Assembly (NCBI GenBank): GCA_964517465.1
Contig: CAZFEK010000004.1
Span: 54,939-118,938, forward strand
Length of the DNA stretch: 64,000 nt
DNA from: JACPUX01 sp964517465
Lineage (GTDB): Bacteria; Pseudomonadota; Gammaproteobacteria; Burkholderiales; Casimicrobiaceae
Direction: 5' to 3'
Each line of letters begins with the position of its first letter. The first letter of the stretch is position 1. Position numbers and translations under genes: made by a program. The notes under the pieces are model-generated. The model searched no databases. It was not told the DNA's origin and saw only the letters and a list, made by a program, of their open reading frames with translations. Below, piece after piece: positions 50,587 through 58,027 of this stretch.

Positions 50587-52323
50587 TCAACCGGAGTTAA
50601 TCTTTTCCATCAACACCTGGATGCGCAGGCTGTCGTCCGTTTTCAGCAGACGGTTGACCAGGTCCTCGAGTTGGGGTGCATTGGCGGTGAGCACGCGCTG
50701 CTTCACCGTCAGCACGTGCGAGGGGTGCATGGAAAAGCTGCGCAGGCCCATGCCCAGCAAGAGCCTGGTAAAGGCGTGGTCGCCGGCCATTTCACCGCAG
50801 ATCGATATCGGCACCTGCGCCTTTTGTGCGCCGCGTATGGCCATGGCGAGAAGCTTGATGATGGCGGGGTGCAGCGGATCATAAAGATGCGAGACAGCGT
50901 CGTCGGCGCGATCGACCGCCAGCGTGTATTGGATCAGGTCGTTGGTGCCGATGGAAAGAAAGTCGAGCTTGCGGGTGAACATCGACAGCGCCAGCACCGC
51001 AGCGGGGATTTCGATCATGCCGCCCACTTCGATTTCCGCGTCGAAGGGCAGGCCCTGCTCGCGCAAGCTGTCTTTGGCTTGATCGATGGCGACGAGCGAT
51101 TGCTCCATCTCCTGCGCGTTGGCGAGCATGGGGATAAGGATCTTCACCTTGCCGTGGTGCGAAGCGCGCAGGAGGGCGCGCAATTGGGTGTGAAACAACC
51201 GAGGCTCGGCCAGGCAGAAGCGCACCGCGCGAAGGCCCAGCGCGGGGTTCTGTGCCGCACGGTTGAGGCCGCCCAAGCCTTCTTTGTGTTTGTCGGCGCC
51301 TAAATCGAAGGTGCGGATCACCACCGGCAAACCGGCCATACCTTCGGCCACGGCGCGATAGGCCTCGAACTGCTCGTCCTCGCTGGGCAGCCCCTGGCGG
51401 TTGAGAAACAGGAATTCGCTGCGGAAGAGTCCCACACCGGTGGCGCCGCTTTCCAGCACTTCGTCGAGATCCTGCGGCAGCTCGATGTTGGCGTGAAGCT
51501 CCACGTGCTGGCCATCGAGCGTGCTTGCCGGGGTGTAGCGCAGGCGTTTGAGCTTTTGCTTCTCCAGTTCCAGCTCGTGCTGTCGGAGGCGATACTCTTG
51601 CAGCACGGAGCGGTCGGGATCGACGATAACCAGGTGGTTGCTGCCATCGACGATCAGCGTTTCGTTTTCACGGATGAGATTGCGTCCCTCGTGAAGTGCG
51701 ACCACCGAGGGGATGCCCAAGCTGCGCGCGACAATGGCGGTATGCGAGGTGGTGCCGCCCAGGTCGGTGAGAAAACCGGCATAGTGATGGCGCTTTAGCT
51801 GGATCACGTCGGCCGGGCTCAAGTCGTAGGCCACCAGAATGGTCTTCTGTTCCGGGTTCACGGGGCGCACTTCGCCCGGACGCCCCATCAGCATCTTGAG
51901 CACCCGCTCGACCACCTGCACCACGTCGGTCTTGCGCTCCCTGAGGTAGGCGTCTTCGATCTGATCGAATTGCTCGATCAGCACGTTCATCTGCTGGGTC
52001 AACGCCCATTCGGCGTTGCAATGCTGGGCTTCGATGATCTCCTTGGGCACCTCGGCCAGCGTGGGATCGTTCAAAATCATCCAATGCACGTCGAGGAAAG
52101 CGCCGAACTCCGCTGGAGCATCGCCGCGCGTCATGCTCGTGTGCAGCCCTTCGAGTTCCTTTTGCACGCCTTTCACGGCGGCAATGAAACGCGCCACCTC
52201 GTCGCCCACCCGGGCCGCGGGAATGCGATAGTGCGCCACCTCCAGCGTGGCATGCGAGACCAGTTGCGCCCGCCCGATCGCGATGCCGCTGGCTACGCCG
52301 ATGCCGTGCAAAACGAAACTCAT
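50587..52323 (-). CDS. ptsI: Phosphoenolpyruvate-protein phosphotransferase (PTS enzyme I)
   Basis: Autophosphorylates from PEP and passes phosphate to HPr. 578 residues from ATG 52323 (MSFVLHGIGVASGIAIGRAQ), with GGAGG upstream; a longer frame through ptsH is rejected. Phospho-histidine in GGTTSHTAIVARSLGIPSVV; the PEP-binding C-terminal barrel has VGLFRSEFLFLNR, GTNDLIQYTLAVDR and SICGEMAGD. Last gene of the gshB-apbE-ptsIIA-ptsH-ptsI run. Confidence 0.97.
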   Translation of the reverse strand: MSFVLHGIGVASGIAIGRAQLVSHATLEVAHYRIPAARVGDEVARFIAAVKGVQKELEGLHTSMTRGDAPAEFGAFLDVHWMILNDPTLAEVPKEIIEAQHCNAEWALTQQMNVLIEQFDQIEDAYLRERKTDVVQVVERVLKMLMGRPGEVRPVNPEQKTILVAYDLSPADVIQLKRHHYAGFLTDLGGTTSHTAIVARSLGIPSVVALHEGRNLIRENETLIVDGSNHLVIVDPDRSVLQEYRLRQHELELEKQKLKRLRYTPASTLDGQHVELHANIELPQDLDEVLESGATGVGLFRSEFLFLNRQGLPSEDEQFEAYRAVAEGMAGLPVVIRTFDLGADKHKEGLGGLNRAAQNPALGLRAVRFCLAEPRLFHTQLRALLRASHHGKVKILIPMLANAQEMEQSLVAIDQAKDSLREQGLPFDAEIEVGGMIEIPAAVLALSMFTRKLDFLSIGTNDLIQYTLAVDRADDAVSHLYDPLHPAIIKLLAMAIRGAQKAQVPISICGEMAGDHAFTRLLLGMGLRSFSMHPSHVLTVKQRVLTANAPQLEDLVNRLLKTDDSLRIQVLMEKINSG

Positions 52324-52355
52324 CTTTGCCTCCGCCGGGTCGTCCGGAGCTCGCT

Positions 52356-52625
52356 TCAGCCGCCTTCGCCGAAATAATCGCCGATCAGCGCCACCAGGGC
52401 CTGGAGTGCTGCGGCTTCGTCGACGCCGTCGGTTTCGATCTCCACCGTCGAACCTTTGCCGGCTGCCAACATCATTACGCCCATGATGCTCTTGGCGTTG
52501 ATGCGCCGGCCCTTGCGCGCCATCCACACCTCGCATTGGAAGCGGCTGGCGAGTTGCGTGAGTTTGGCCGCGGCGCGCGCATGCAAGCCGAGCTTGTTGA
52601 TGATTTCAACTTCCTGTTTTTGCAT
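52356..52625 (-). CDS. ptsH: Phosphocarrier protein HPr
   Basis: 89 residues. Phosphorylation site H15 in NKLGLHARAAAKL and regulatory serine S46 in RRINAKSIMGVMML, the target of HPr kinase where present. It overlaps the EIIA gene by 20 bp and precedes ptsI by 32 nt. Confidence 0.97.
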   Translation of the reverse strand: MQKQEVEIINKLGLHARAAAKLTQLASRFQCEVWMARKGRRINAKSIMGVMMLAAGKGSTVEIETDGVDEAAALQALVALIGDYFGEGG

Positions 52626-53019
52626 GCGGAGCTTCCAAGTCGATGTGCAGCACGCCTTCGCATCCGCCGCTCACCGCCTTCTTGACCATGGTCGGGAGGC
52701 CCTTGTTGCGGTAAGTGAAAGCGCGAATCAGCATGGGCAAACTGACCCCCGAAATACCTTCGACGTGCCCCGGCAACAGCAGTTTGCACACCAGATTGCA
52801 AGGGGTGGCGCCGAAGATGTCGCTCAGCACCAGCACGCCATCGCCGTCATCCAGGGTCTTCACCAGGGCTTGTGCCCGAGGCAAGAGATCGAGCGGATCG
52901 TCTCTGGGGTAGATCGGCAGGGATTCAAACTTTGGCGGACGCGTACCCAGCACGTGCGTGACGCTGCGCACGAGGCTGTCGCCGAGGTCTTCGTGGGCGA
53001 TGATCAAGACGCCGATCAC
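52606..53019 (-). CDS. PTS EIIA component, mannose family
   Basis: 137 residues. Phosphoacceptor H9 in VLIIAHEDLGDSLV; VLVLSDIFGATPCNLV is the conserved second motif. No EIIB or EIIC gene is nearby, so this, HPr and EI probably form a regulatory, non-transporting PTS as in other betaproteobacteria. Confidence 0.93.
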   Translation of the reverse strand: MIGVLIIAHEDLGDSLVRSVTHVLGTRPPKFESLPIYPRDDPLDLLPRAQALVKTLDDGDGVLVLSDIFGATPCNLVCKLLLPGHVEGISGVSLPMLIRAFTYRNKGLPTMVKKAVSGGCEGVLHIDLEAPHAKTGS

Positions 53020-53040
53020 GATGTTAGCCTCGAACTTCTC

Positions 53041-54138
53041 TCAGGGCACGAGGCGCAGCGGCCCGTTCTTTTCGTCCCAGGTCAGGCGCGAACGCATCGC
53101 TTCGGTGGTTTGCGACTCGCCGTTGATGGGCAGCACCAGGACGTGCGTGACGCCGATCTTTTTGGCCATGGCGGACCACTCGTTGCGCCCGGCAACGAAC
53201 AGGGGCTTGCTGGTCCAGTCGGAGAGGGTTCCCGCGTGCGGCTGCGCAGTGATCAATACGGTGACGCTGGCCAAGTCGCTAGCGGGCTCTCCCGTGCGCG
53301 GGTCGATGAGATGAGAATAGCGGCGGCCGCCGATCTCGTAGAAGCGCTGGTAGTCGCCCGAGGTGCCCACGGCTTCGCCGTCGCGCAATTCGATCGTGGC
53401 CATGGAATTGGGGCGACGCGGATGCTGCAAGCCAATGCGCCAGGGTTCTGCGCCTTTGCTGCCGATGGCGATTACATTGCCGCCGATATTGATCAGCGCT
53501 CCTTTGACGCCGGCTTCGCGCAGCATTTGCGCGGCACGGTCCAAGGCATACCCTTTGGCATACCCCCCGAGGTCGATTTGCACCGCCGGGTTGCCGCCGC
53601 TGAGTTTGTTGTCGGCGAGGCGCAAATCGCTCATCCGCGGCCGGGCTTTGACCAAGGCGGCGACATCTTCTTTGGCGGGGATCTTCTTGCTCGGTTCATC
53701 GGCGTGAAAACCCCAGAGGGCAACCATCTTGCCGATGGCCGGGTTGAACAAATGATCGCTCTTCTCCGCGGCAGCACCGGCATCGGCGATGAGACGGGCG
53801 ATCTCCGGGTCCACGGGCACGTCTTGCCTGCCCGCGGCGATGGCGGCATTGAGATCGGCCAAGGGTCCCGCCTGCCAGGGGTGCAGCAAGCGATGCTGGC
53901 GCTCCAGTTCAGCGAACACTTTGGCGGACAGCTCGCGCCCCCGGGCCGGCTCCTCGCCCCAGATGCTGATCTCCACCATCGTGCCGAAGATGAACGCCAT
54001 CTGCTGCGTATAGGGCGATTTCTTCTGGCAAGAAACCAGGCCAAAGGCGAGCGCCAAGATCGCGAGACATCCGGCGAGGCGGGGAAAAAGGGCGAAAGGA
54101 CGGGCGGAAGTGGTGAACATAGAGGGCGTGGTTTTCAA
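53041..54138 (-). CDS. apbE: FAD:protein FMN transferase ApbE (lipoprotein)
   Basis: Attaches FMN covalently to threonine of flavoproteins such as Nqr or Rnf subunits in the periplasm. 365 residues. The N-terminus has a hydrophobic segment and a lipobox ending GLVSC. FGTMVEISIWG, DLGGYAKGYALDRAAQ, INIGGNVIAIG and YSHLIDPRTGEPAS (FAD and metal site) are conserved. Client proteins are not in the window. It lies between gshB (13 nt) and the PTS genes (21 nt). Confidence 0.95.
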   Translation of the reverse strand: MKTTPSMFTTSARPFALFPRLAGCLAILALAFGLVSCQKKSPYTQQMAFIFGTMVEISIWGEEPARGRELSAKVFAELERQHRLLHPWQAGPLADLNAAIAAGRQDVPVDPEIARLIADAGAAAEKSDHLFNPAIGKMVALWGFHADEPSKKIPAKEDVAALVKARPRMSDLRLADNKLSGGNPAVQIDLGGYAKGYALDRAAQMLREAGVKGALINIGGNVIAIGSKGAEPWRIGLQHPRRPNSMATIELRDGEAVGTSGDYQRFYEIGGRRYSHLIDPRTGEPASDLASVTVLITAQPHAGTLSDWTSKPLFVAGRNEWSAMAKKIGVTHVLVLPINGESQTTEAMRSRLTWDEKNGPLRLVP

Positions 54139-54151
54139 GTGGTATGCAGGG

Positions 54152-55093
54152 TCAGCCGCAGCTTGCTTCTAGCGCGTCGAGGAACATGCCTGCGACATTG
54201 AAGCCGGTCTGCTCGGTGATTTCGACAAAACAGGTCGGACTGGTGACGTTGATTTCGGTGAGGTAGTCGCCGATCACGTCTAGACCAACCAAAAAAAGGC
54301 CTTTTTCCCAGAGGCGAGGGCCGAGGGTTTCGGCGATTTCGGCGTCGCGCCTCGAAAGCGGCTGCGCTACGCCTTTGCCGCCGGCCGCCAGATTGCCCCG
54401 GCTCTCGCCTTCGCGCGGAATGCGTGCCAGGGAATAGGGCACCGGCTCGCCGGCAATGAGCAAAATCCGCTTGTCCCCTTGCGCGATTTCCGGAATGTAG
54501 CGCTGCGCCATGATCGTGCGCAGGCCCCTGCGCGTCAGGGTTTCGATGATGACGTTGAGATTGGGGTCGACCGGGGAGACCCGGAAAATGGATTCTCCGC
54601 CCATGCCGTCGAGGGGCTTGAGCACCGCCTCACCCTGCTCGCGGATAAATTCACGCAACAGATCCTCGCGCCGCGACACCAGCGTCGGCGCGATAAACTC
54701 GGGGTGCCGCGCGAGGGAAAGCTTTTCATTGTGGTCGCGAACGGCGCGCGGGTCGTTGAACACTTTGGCACCTTGCGCCACGGCGCTCTCCAGGAGATAG
54801 GTGCTGTATACGTATTCCAGGTCGAAGGGCGGGTCTTTGCGCATCAGCAGCGCGGAAAAAGACTCCGGCGCGCGCACTTGCGGTTCCGCCGGAAGATACC
54901 AGGCATCGCTGTGTTCCAAGAGCTCGATCGGCGTCGCCCGGGTCTCCAGCCGGCCATCGCGCCAATAGAGATCCTCCTGCTGCAGCGCATGCAGGGTGTG
55001 TCCGCGCCGCGCCGCCTCGCGCATCATGGCGACGGAGGAATCTTTGTAGGTCTTGAGCGAGTCCAGGGGATCAACGAGGAAGGCAAAATCCAT
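54152..55093 (-). CDS. gshB: Glutathione synthetase
   Basis: ATP-grasp ligase joining gamma-glutamylcysteine and glycine. 313 residues. FLVDPLDSLKTYKDSSVAMM at the N-terminus, LKPLDGMGGESIFRV, GDKRILLIAGEPVPYSLARI, and GLDVIGDYLTEINVTSPT are all family-typical. Commonly linked with PTS genes in betaproteobacteria. Confidence 0.97.
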   Translation of the reverse strand: MDFAFLVDPLDSLKTYKDSSVAMMREAARRGHTLHALQQEDLYWRDGRLETRATPIELLEHSDAWYLPAEPQVRAPESFSALLMRKDPPFDLEYVYSTYLLESAVAQGAKVFNDPRAVRDHNEKLSLARHPEFIAPTLVSRREDLLREFIREQGEAVLKPLDGMGGESIFRVSPVDPNLNVIIETLTRRGLRTIMAQRYIPEIAQGDKRILLIAGEPVPYSLARIPREGESRGNLAAGGKGVAQPLSRRDAEIAETLGPRLWEKGLFLVGLDVIGDYLTEINVTSPTCFVEITEQTGFNVAGMFLDALEASCG

Positions 55094-55146
55094 AACTGGC
55101 GCCTATATGAGCTGCTGTGCCATTCTACCGCGGGCCGCAGCCCAAT

Positions 55147-56043
55147 TCATGTTTCATCGCGGGTGCGCTCGAAAAGCGCGCGCATCTTCCAGAACACCGG
55201 GCCGGGGCGGCCATTTCCCACCGCTTGACCGTCGAGACGGGTGACTGCGAGCACTTCGCGGCCCGAGGACGCGAGCCAAACTTCGTCCGCGCCGCGAAGT
55301 TCGCCCTCGCTGAGCTCGCGCATGGCGAAGGGCAGGCCAGCCTCCAGCGCCAAGTCCTCGATCACCCCGCAGGTGATGCCGGGAAGAATGCGCCAATCTT
55401 TGCGCGGGGCGAGAATTCGACCGTCCATCACCAGCAGCACGTTGGCGGCGGCGCCTTCGCTGAGCCGGCCTTCGCGCAGCAGGATGGTTTCCAGCGCGCC
55501 TTGCTCCACCGCATGCTGACGATGCAGCACGTTGCCGATGAGCGAGGTGGTCTTCAGATCGCAGTGTTGCCAGCGATCGTCTATCGCCGTGACTGCGGCG
55601 ACTCCTTGTTCCAGAACTTCGCGAGTAGGCGGGGCCCACGGGTTACTCATCAGGAAAACCGTCGGCGCCACGCCCTGCGGAAAGGCGTGATCGCGCTTGG
55701 CGACACCGCGGGTGACCTGCAAATAGACCGCCTGGTCGGCAAAAGGCTGGAGCGAAATCAAGCGCTCGATCAGCGCCTGCCAGACTTCCCCTGAAAACGG
55801 GTTGGCCAGGCGGATTCCGGCCAAGCTGCGGGCAAGGCGGGCCAGATGCGCTTGGAGCCGAAAGGGCCTGCGGCCATAGACCGGAATGACTTCATATATC
55901 CCGTCTCCGAAGATGAACCCGCGATCGAGCACCGGAATCCGCGCCTCCTCCAAGGGAAGCCACTCTCCATTGAGGAAAACGGTGTTTCCCGCCCCGAAAC
56001 CGGGAAGGCCTGACACCCGGGCTGTGGGTTCACGAGCGCTCAT
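55147..56043 (-). CDS. dat: D-alanine aminotransferase-like class IV PLP enzyme
   Basis: 298 residues from ATG 56043, overlapping the dacC stop (ATGA). Class IV features: LDRGFIFGDGIYEVIPVYG, VYLQVTRGVAKRDHAFP, PLP lysine in HCDLKTTSLIGNVL, and EGAAANVLLVMDGRI. Position after a penicillin-binding protein gene supports a role in D-amino acid metabolism (D-Ala/D-Glu); branched-chain aminotransferase or aminodeoxychorismate lyase activities are less likely. Confidence 0.88.
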   Translation of the reverse strand: MSAREPTARVSGLPGFGAGNTVFLNGEWLPLEEARIPVLDRGFIFGDGIYEVIPVYGRRPFRLQAHLARLARSLAGIRLANPFSGEVWQALIERLISLQPFADQAVYLQVTRGVAKRDHAFPQGVAPTVFLMSNPWAPPTREVLEQGVAAVTAIDDRWQHCDLKTTSLIGNVLHRQHAVEQGALETILLREGRLSEGAAANVLLVMDGRILAPRKDWRILPGITCGVIEDLALEAGLPFAMRELSEGELRGADEVWLASSGREVLAVTRLDGQAVGNGRPGPVFWKMRALFERTRDET

Positions 56044-57182
56044 TGGAAACGCAGGCGCAACGCGTCCCATTGGCGAGTGAACCAGTTGCCCTGCGGCACA
56101 TCTTCCAGGGCGAGCAAGGGGTATTCGAGCAGAGGTTTCCCTTCGAAAGCCAGTTTCACGGTGCCCAAGCGTTGTCCCACGGCGATCGGCGCCACGACGG
56201 GGTTGGTGTTTTCCATGGTGATTTTGAGCTGGTCACGGGCGCCGCGCGGCAGCGTCAAGAAAACATCGTTAAGAAATCCTGCGTTCACCTGCGCAGCGGA
56301 CCCTTGCCAGACCTTAAGCGCGGCAACGGCCTGGCGTTTTTCGTAGAGCCGGGAGGTTTCGAAAGATTGAAAACCGAAATTGAGCAGCTTCTGGCTTTCC
56401 ACTGCCCGCGCCTTTTCCGAGGCCGTCCCCAGGACCACCGCCAGCAGGCGCCGACCTTCGCGCTTGGCCGAACTGATCAGGCAATAACCGGCGCTTTCGG
56501 TGAAGCCGGTCTTCATCCCATCCACGCTGGGATCGGCCCAGAGCAAGCGGTTGCGGTTATATTGAGAAACGTTGTTGTAGCGGAATTCACGCAGCGAATA
56601 GAGCGGATAGAACTCCGGAAAATCGCGAATGATGGCCGAGGCAAGCAGCGCCAAGTCCGCCGCGTTGGAATAATGCTCGGGGTGGGAAAGGCCGGTGGCG
56701 TTGGCAAAGCGAGTGTTTTGCATGCCCAGGCGGGCGGCCTCCTGGTTCATCTTCTGGGCAAATGCTTCTTCGCTTCCGCCGATCAGCTCCGCCAGAGCAA
56801 TCGAGGCGTCGTTGCCCGATTGCACGATCATGCCTCGCAGGAGCTCGTCCACGCTGACCGCGCGCTTGGGCTCGATGAACATGCGCGAGCCCTCGGCCCG
56901 CCAAGCGCGTTCGGAAACCGTCACCATCTGACTGGGCGTGAGCCGTTTGTCGCGCAGCGCCGCAAAGGCGAGATAGGCCGTCATCAGTTTGGTCAGCGAT
57001 GCGGGATCGCGGCGCTCTTGGGCATTCACTGCGACCAAGGTCTGTTGGCTGGACAGATCGACCAAAAGATAGGACTTGGCTTCCGCCGGGGGCGCATGCA
57101 CGCCGAGCGCGGCGGCGGTGTTTTGCGCCAGCGCGGAAGAGGCGATCAGGGCGCAAAAGAGAAACACGAGGAAATGGCGCAT
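56040..57182 (-). CDS. dacC: D-alanyl-D-alanine carboxypeptidase (PBP5/6 type)
   Basis: Trims terminal D-Ala from peptidoglycan stem peptides. 380 residues. Signal peptide ends near residue 19 (SSALA|QN). Active-site motifs: S62-L-T-K65 (SxxK), SGNDASIALAE (SxN) and DGMKTGFTESAG (KTG). The C-terminal beta domain ends in an amphipathic NWFTRQWDALRLRFQ anchor. A TATAAT lies 27 nt upstream. No purine-rich ribosome binding site is visible. Confidence 0.95.
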   Translation of the reverse strand: MRHFLVFLFCALIASSALAQNTAAALGVHAPPAEAKSYLLVDLSSQQTLVAVNAQERRDPASLTKLMTAYLAFAALRDKRLTPSQMVTVSERAWRAEGSRMFIEPKRAVSVDELLRGMIVQSGNDASIALAELIGGSEEAFAQKMNQEAARLGMQNTRFANATGLSHPEHYSNAADLALLASAIIRDFPEFYPLYSLREFRYNNVSQYNRNRLLWADPSVDGMKTGFTESAGYCLISSAKREGRRLLAVVLGTASEKARAVESQKLLNFGFQSFETSRLYEKRQAVAALKVWQGSAAQVNAGFLNDVFLTLPRGARDQLKITMENTNPVVAPIAVGQRLGTVKLAFEGKPLLEYPLLALEDVPQGNWFTRQWDALRLRFQ

Positions 57183-57208
57183 GGGTGTGGAGCAGAAGAG
57201 GAGGCGAG

Positions 57209-57214
57209 ATTATA
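57209..57214 (-). promoter_or_regulatory. dacC -10 element
   Basis: Perfect minus-strand TATAAT 27 nt upstream of the dacC ATG. The -35 position falls 40-45 bp from the repeat array and is not consensus-like. Confidence 0.5.
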
Positions 57215-57255
57215 CGGCAGAGCAAGGGTTGCCCTTTGCCTGCGGCGGCGGCTCC

Positions 57256-57496
57256 GCTACGCCGTTTCCTTGGCGTGGCCGCTCCGGCGCCGCCCGGCGA
57301 AGCGCCCGGGCCAAGGCAACGGCCCAGCGCAGCCGGGCGAAACGCGGCGCCTTTGCTACGCCGTTTCCTTGGCGTGGCCGCTCCGGCGCCGCCCGGCGAA
57401 GCGCCCGGGCCAAGGCAACGGCCCAGCGCAGCCGGGCGAAACGCGGCGCCTTTGCTACGCCGTTTCCTTGGCGTGGCCGCTCCGGCGCCGCCCGGC
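57256..57496. repeat. Tandem GC-rich repeat, 99-bp period, about 2.4 copies
   Basis: Copies start at 57256, 57355 and 57454 (GCTACGCCGTTTCC); the third ends at about 57496. Each unit contains an inverted repeat CCGTTTCCTTGGC (57262-57274 in copy 1) with GCCAAGGCAACGG (57310-57322), one mismatch in 13. Additional GC-rich arms (GCCCGG, GGCGCC) lie inside. The period is a multiple of three, so long spurious frames run through it on both strands. It occupies the dacC-nikR gap. Confidence 0.9.
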
Positions 57497-57536
57497 AATC
57501 CTTTTTGGTTCCGCTTGTCCGGCTTGGGCGTTTCTC

Positions 57537-58004
57537 TCAGGTGAGCGGATGGCTGTGATGATGGGGGTCGCCGTGATCGTGGTGGCGGTGCGGGGTGTCC
57601 AAAGTAACCGGGATCATGTGGAGCTTGCCGTGTCTTACCCCGCGTTCGGCGATGGTGGCGTTGGCGAAATGCCGAACTTGCGTCACCGCTCCTTTGAGCA
57701 GCACCGCCTCGAGGCAGTTCTCGTGATCGAGATGCACATGCAAGGTGGCCAGCGTCAGGTCGTGATGCTCGTGGTGATGGTGTGCCAGCCGGCTGGCCAG
57801 GCCCAGCTGGTGATGGTTGTAGACATAGGAAAGTGTGGCCACGCAAGAACCGCCGGCGTCTTTACTGAGGCGGTCGTTTTCTAGGGCGGCGCGGATGAGG
57901 TCACGCACCGCTTCCGAGCGGGTGCCGTAGCCCCTCCCGGCGACCCAGTGGTCGAACTGGTGGGCCAGATCCTCATCCAGCGATACCGTGAATCTTTCCG
58001 TCAT
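57537..58004 (-). CDS. nikR: Nickel-responsive regulator NikR
   Basis: 155 residues. N-terminal ribbon-helix-helix (RFTVSLDEDLAHQFDHWV, RSEAVRDLIRAAL) and C-terminal ACT-like nickel domain with HVHLDHENCLE carrying His and Cys ligands, preceded by HHHHEHH. Unusually, a C-terminal tail rich in histidine (HRHHDHGDPHHHSHP) follows the domain. AGGAG precedes the ATG. No nik, ure or hyp genes are in the window, so its targets lie elsewhere. Confidence 0.93.
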   Translation of the reverse strand: MTERFTVSLDEDLAHQFDHWVAGRGYGTRSEAVRDLIRAALENDRLSKDAGGSCVATLSYVYNHHQLGLASRLAHHHHEHHDLTLATLHVHLDHENCLEAVLLKGAVTQVRHFANATIAERGVRHGKLHMIPVTLDTPHRHHDHGDPHHHSHPLT

Positions 58005-58027
58005 TTTGGGCTCCTAAAGAAGGGCTT

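Noticed and set aside
56587..57846. Open frames of 60 to 600 codons through the 99-bp repeat on both strands
   Set aside because: The repeat period is divisible by three and GC-rich, so stops are absent by construction; none has a start site or domain.
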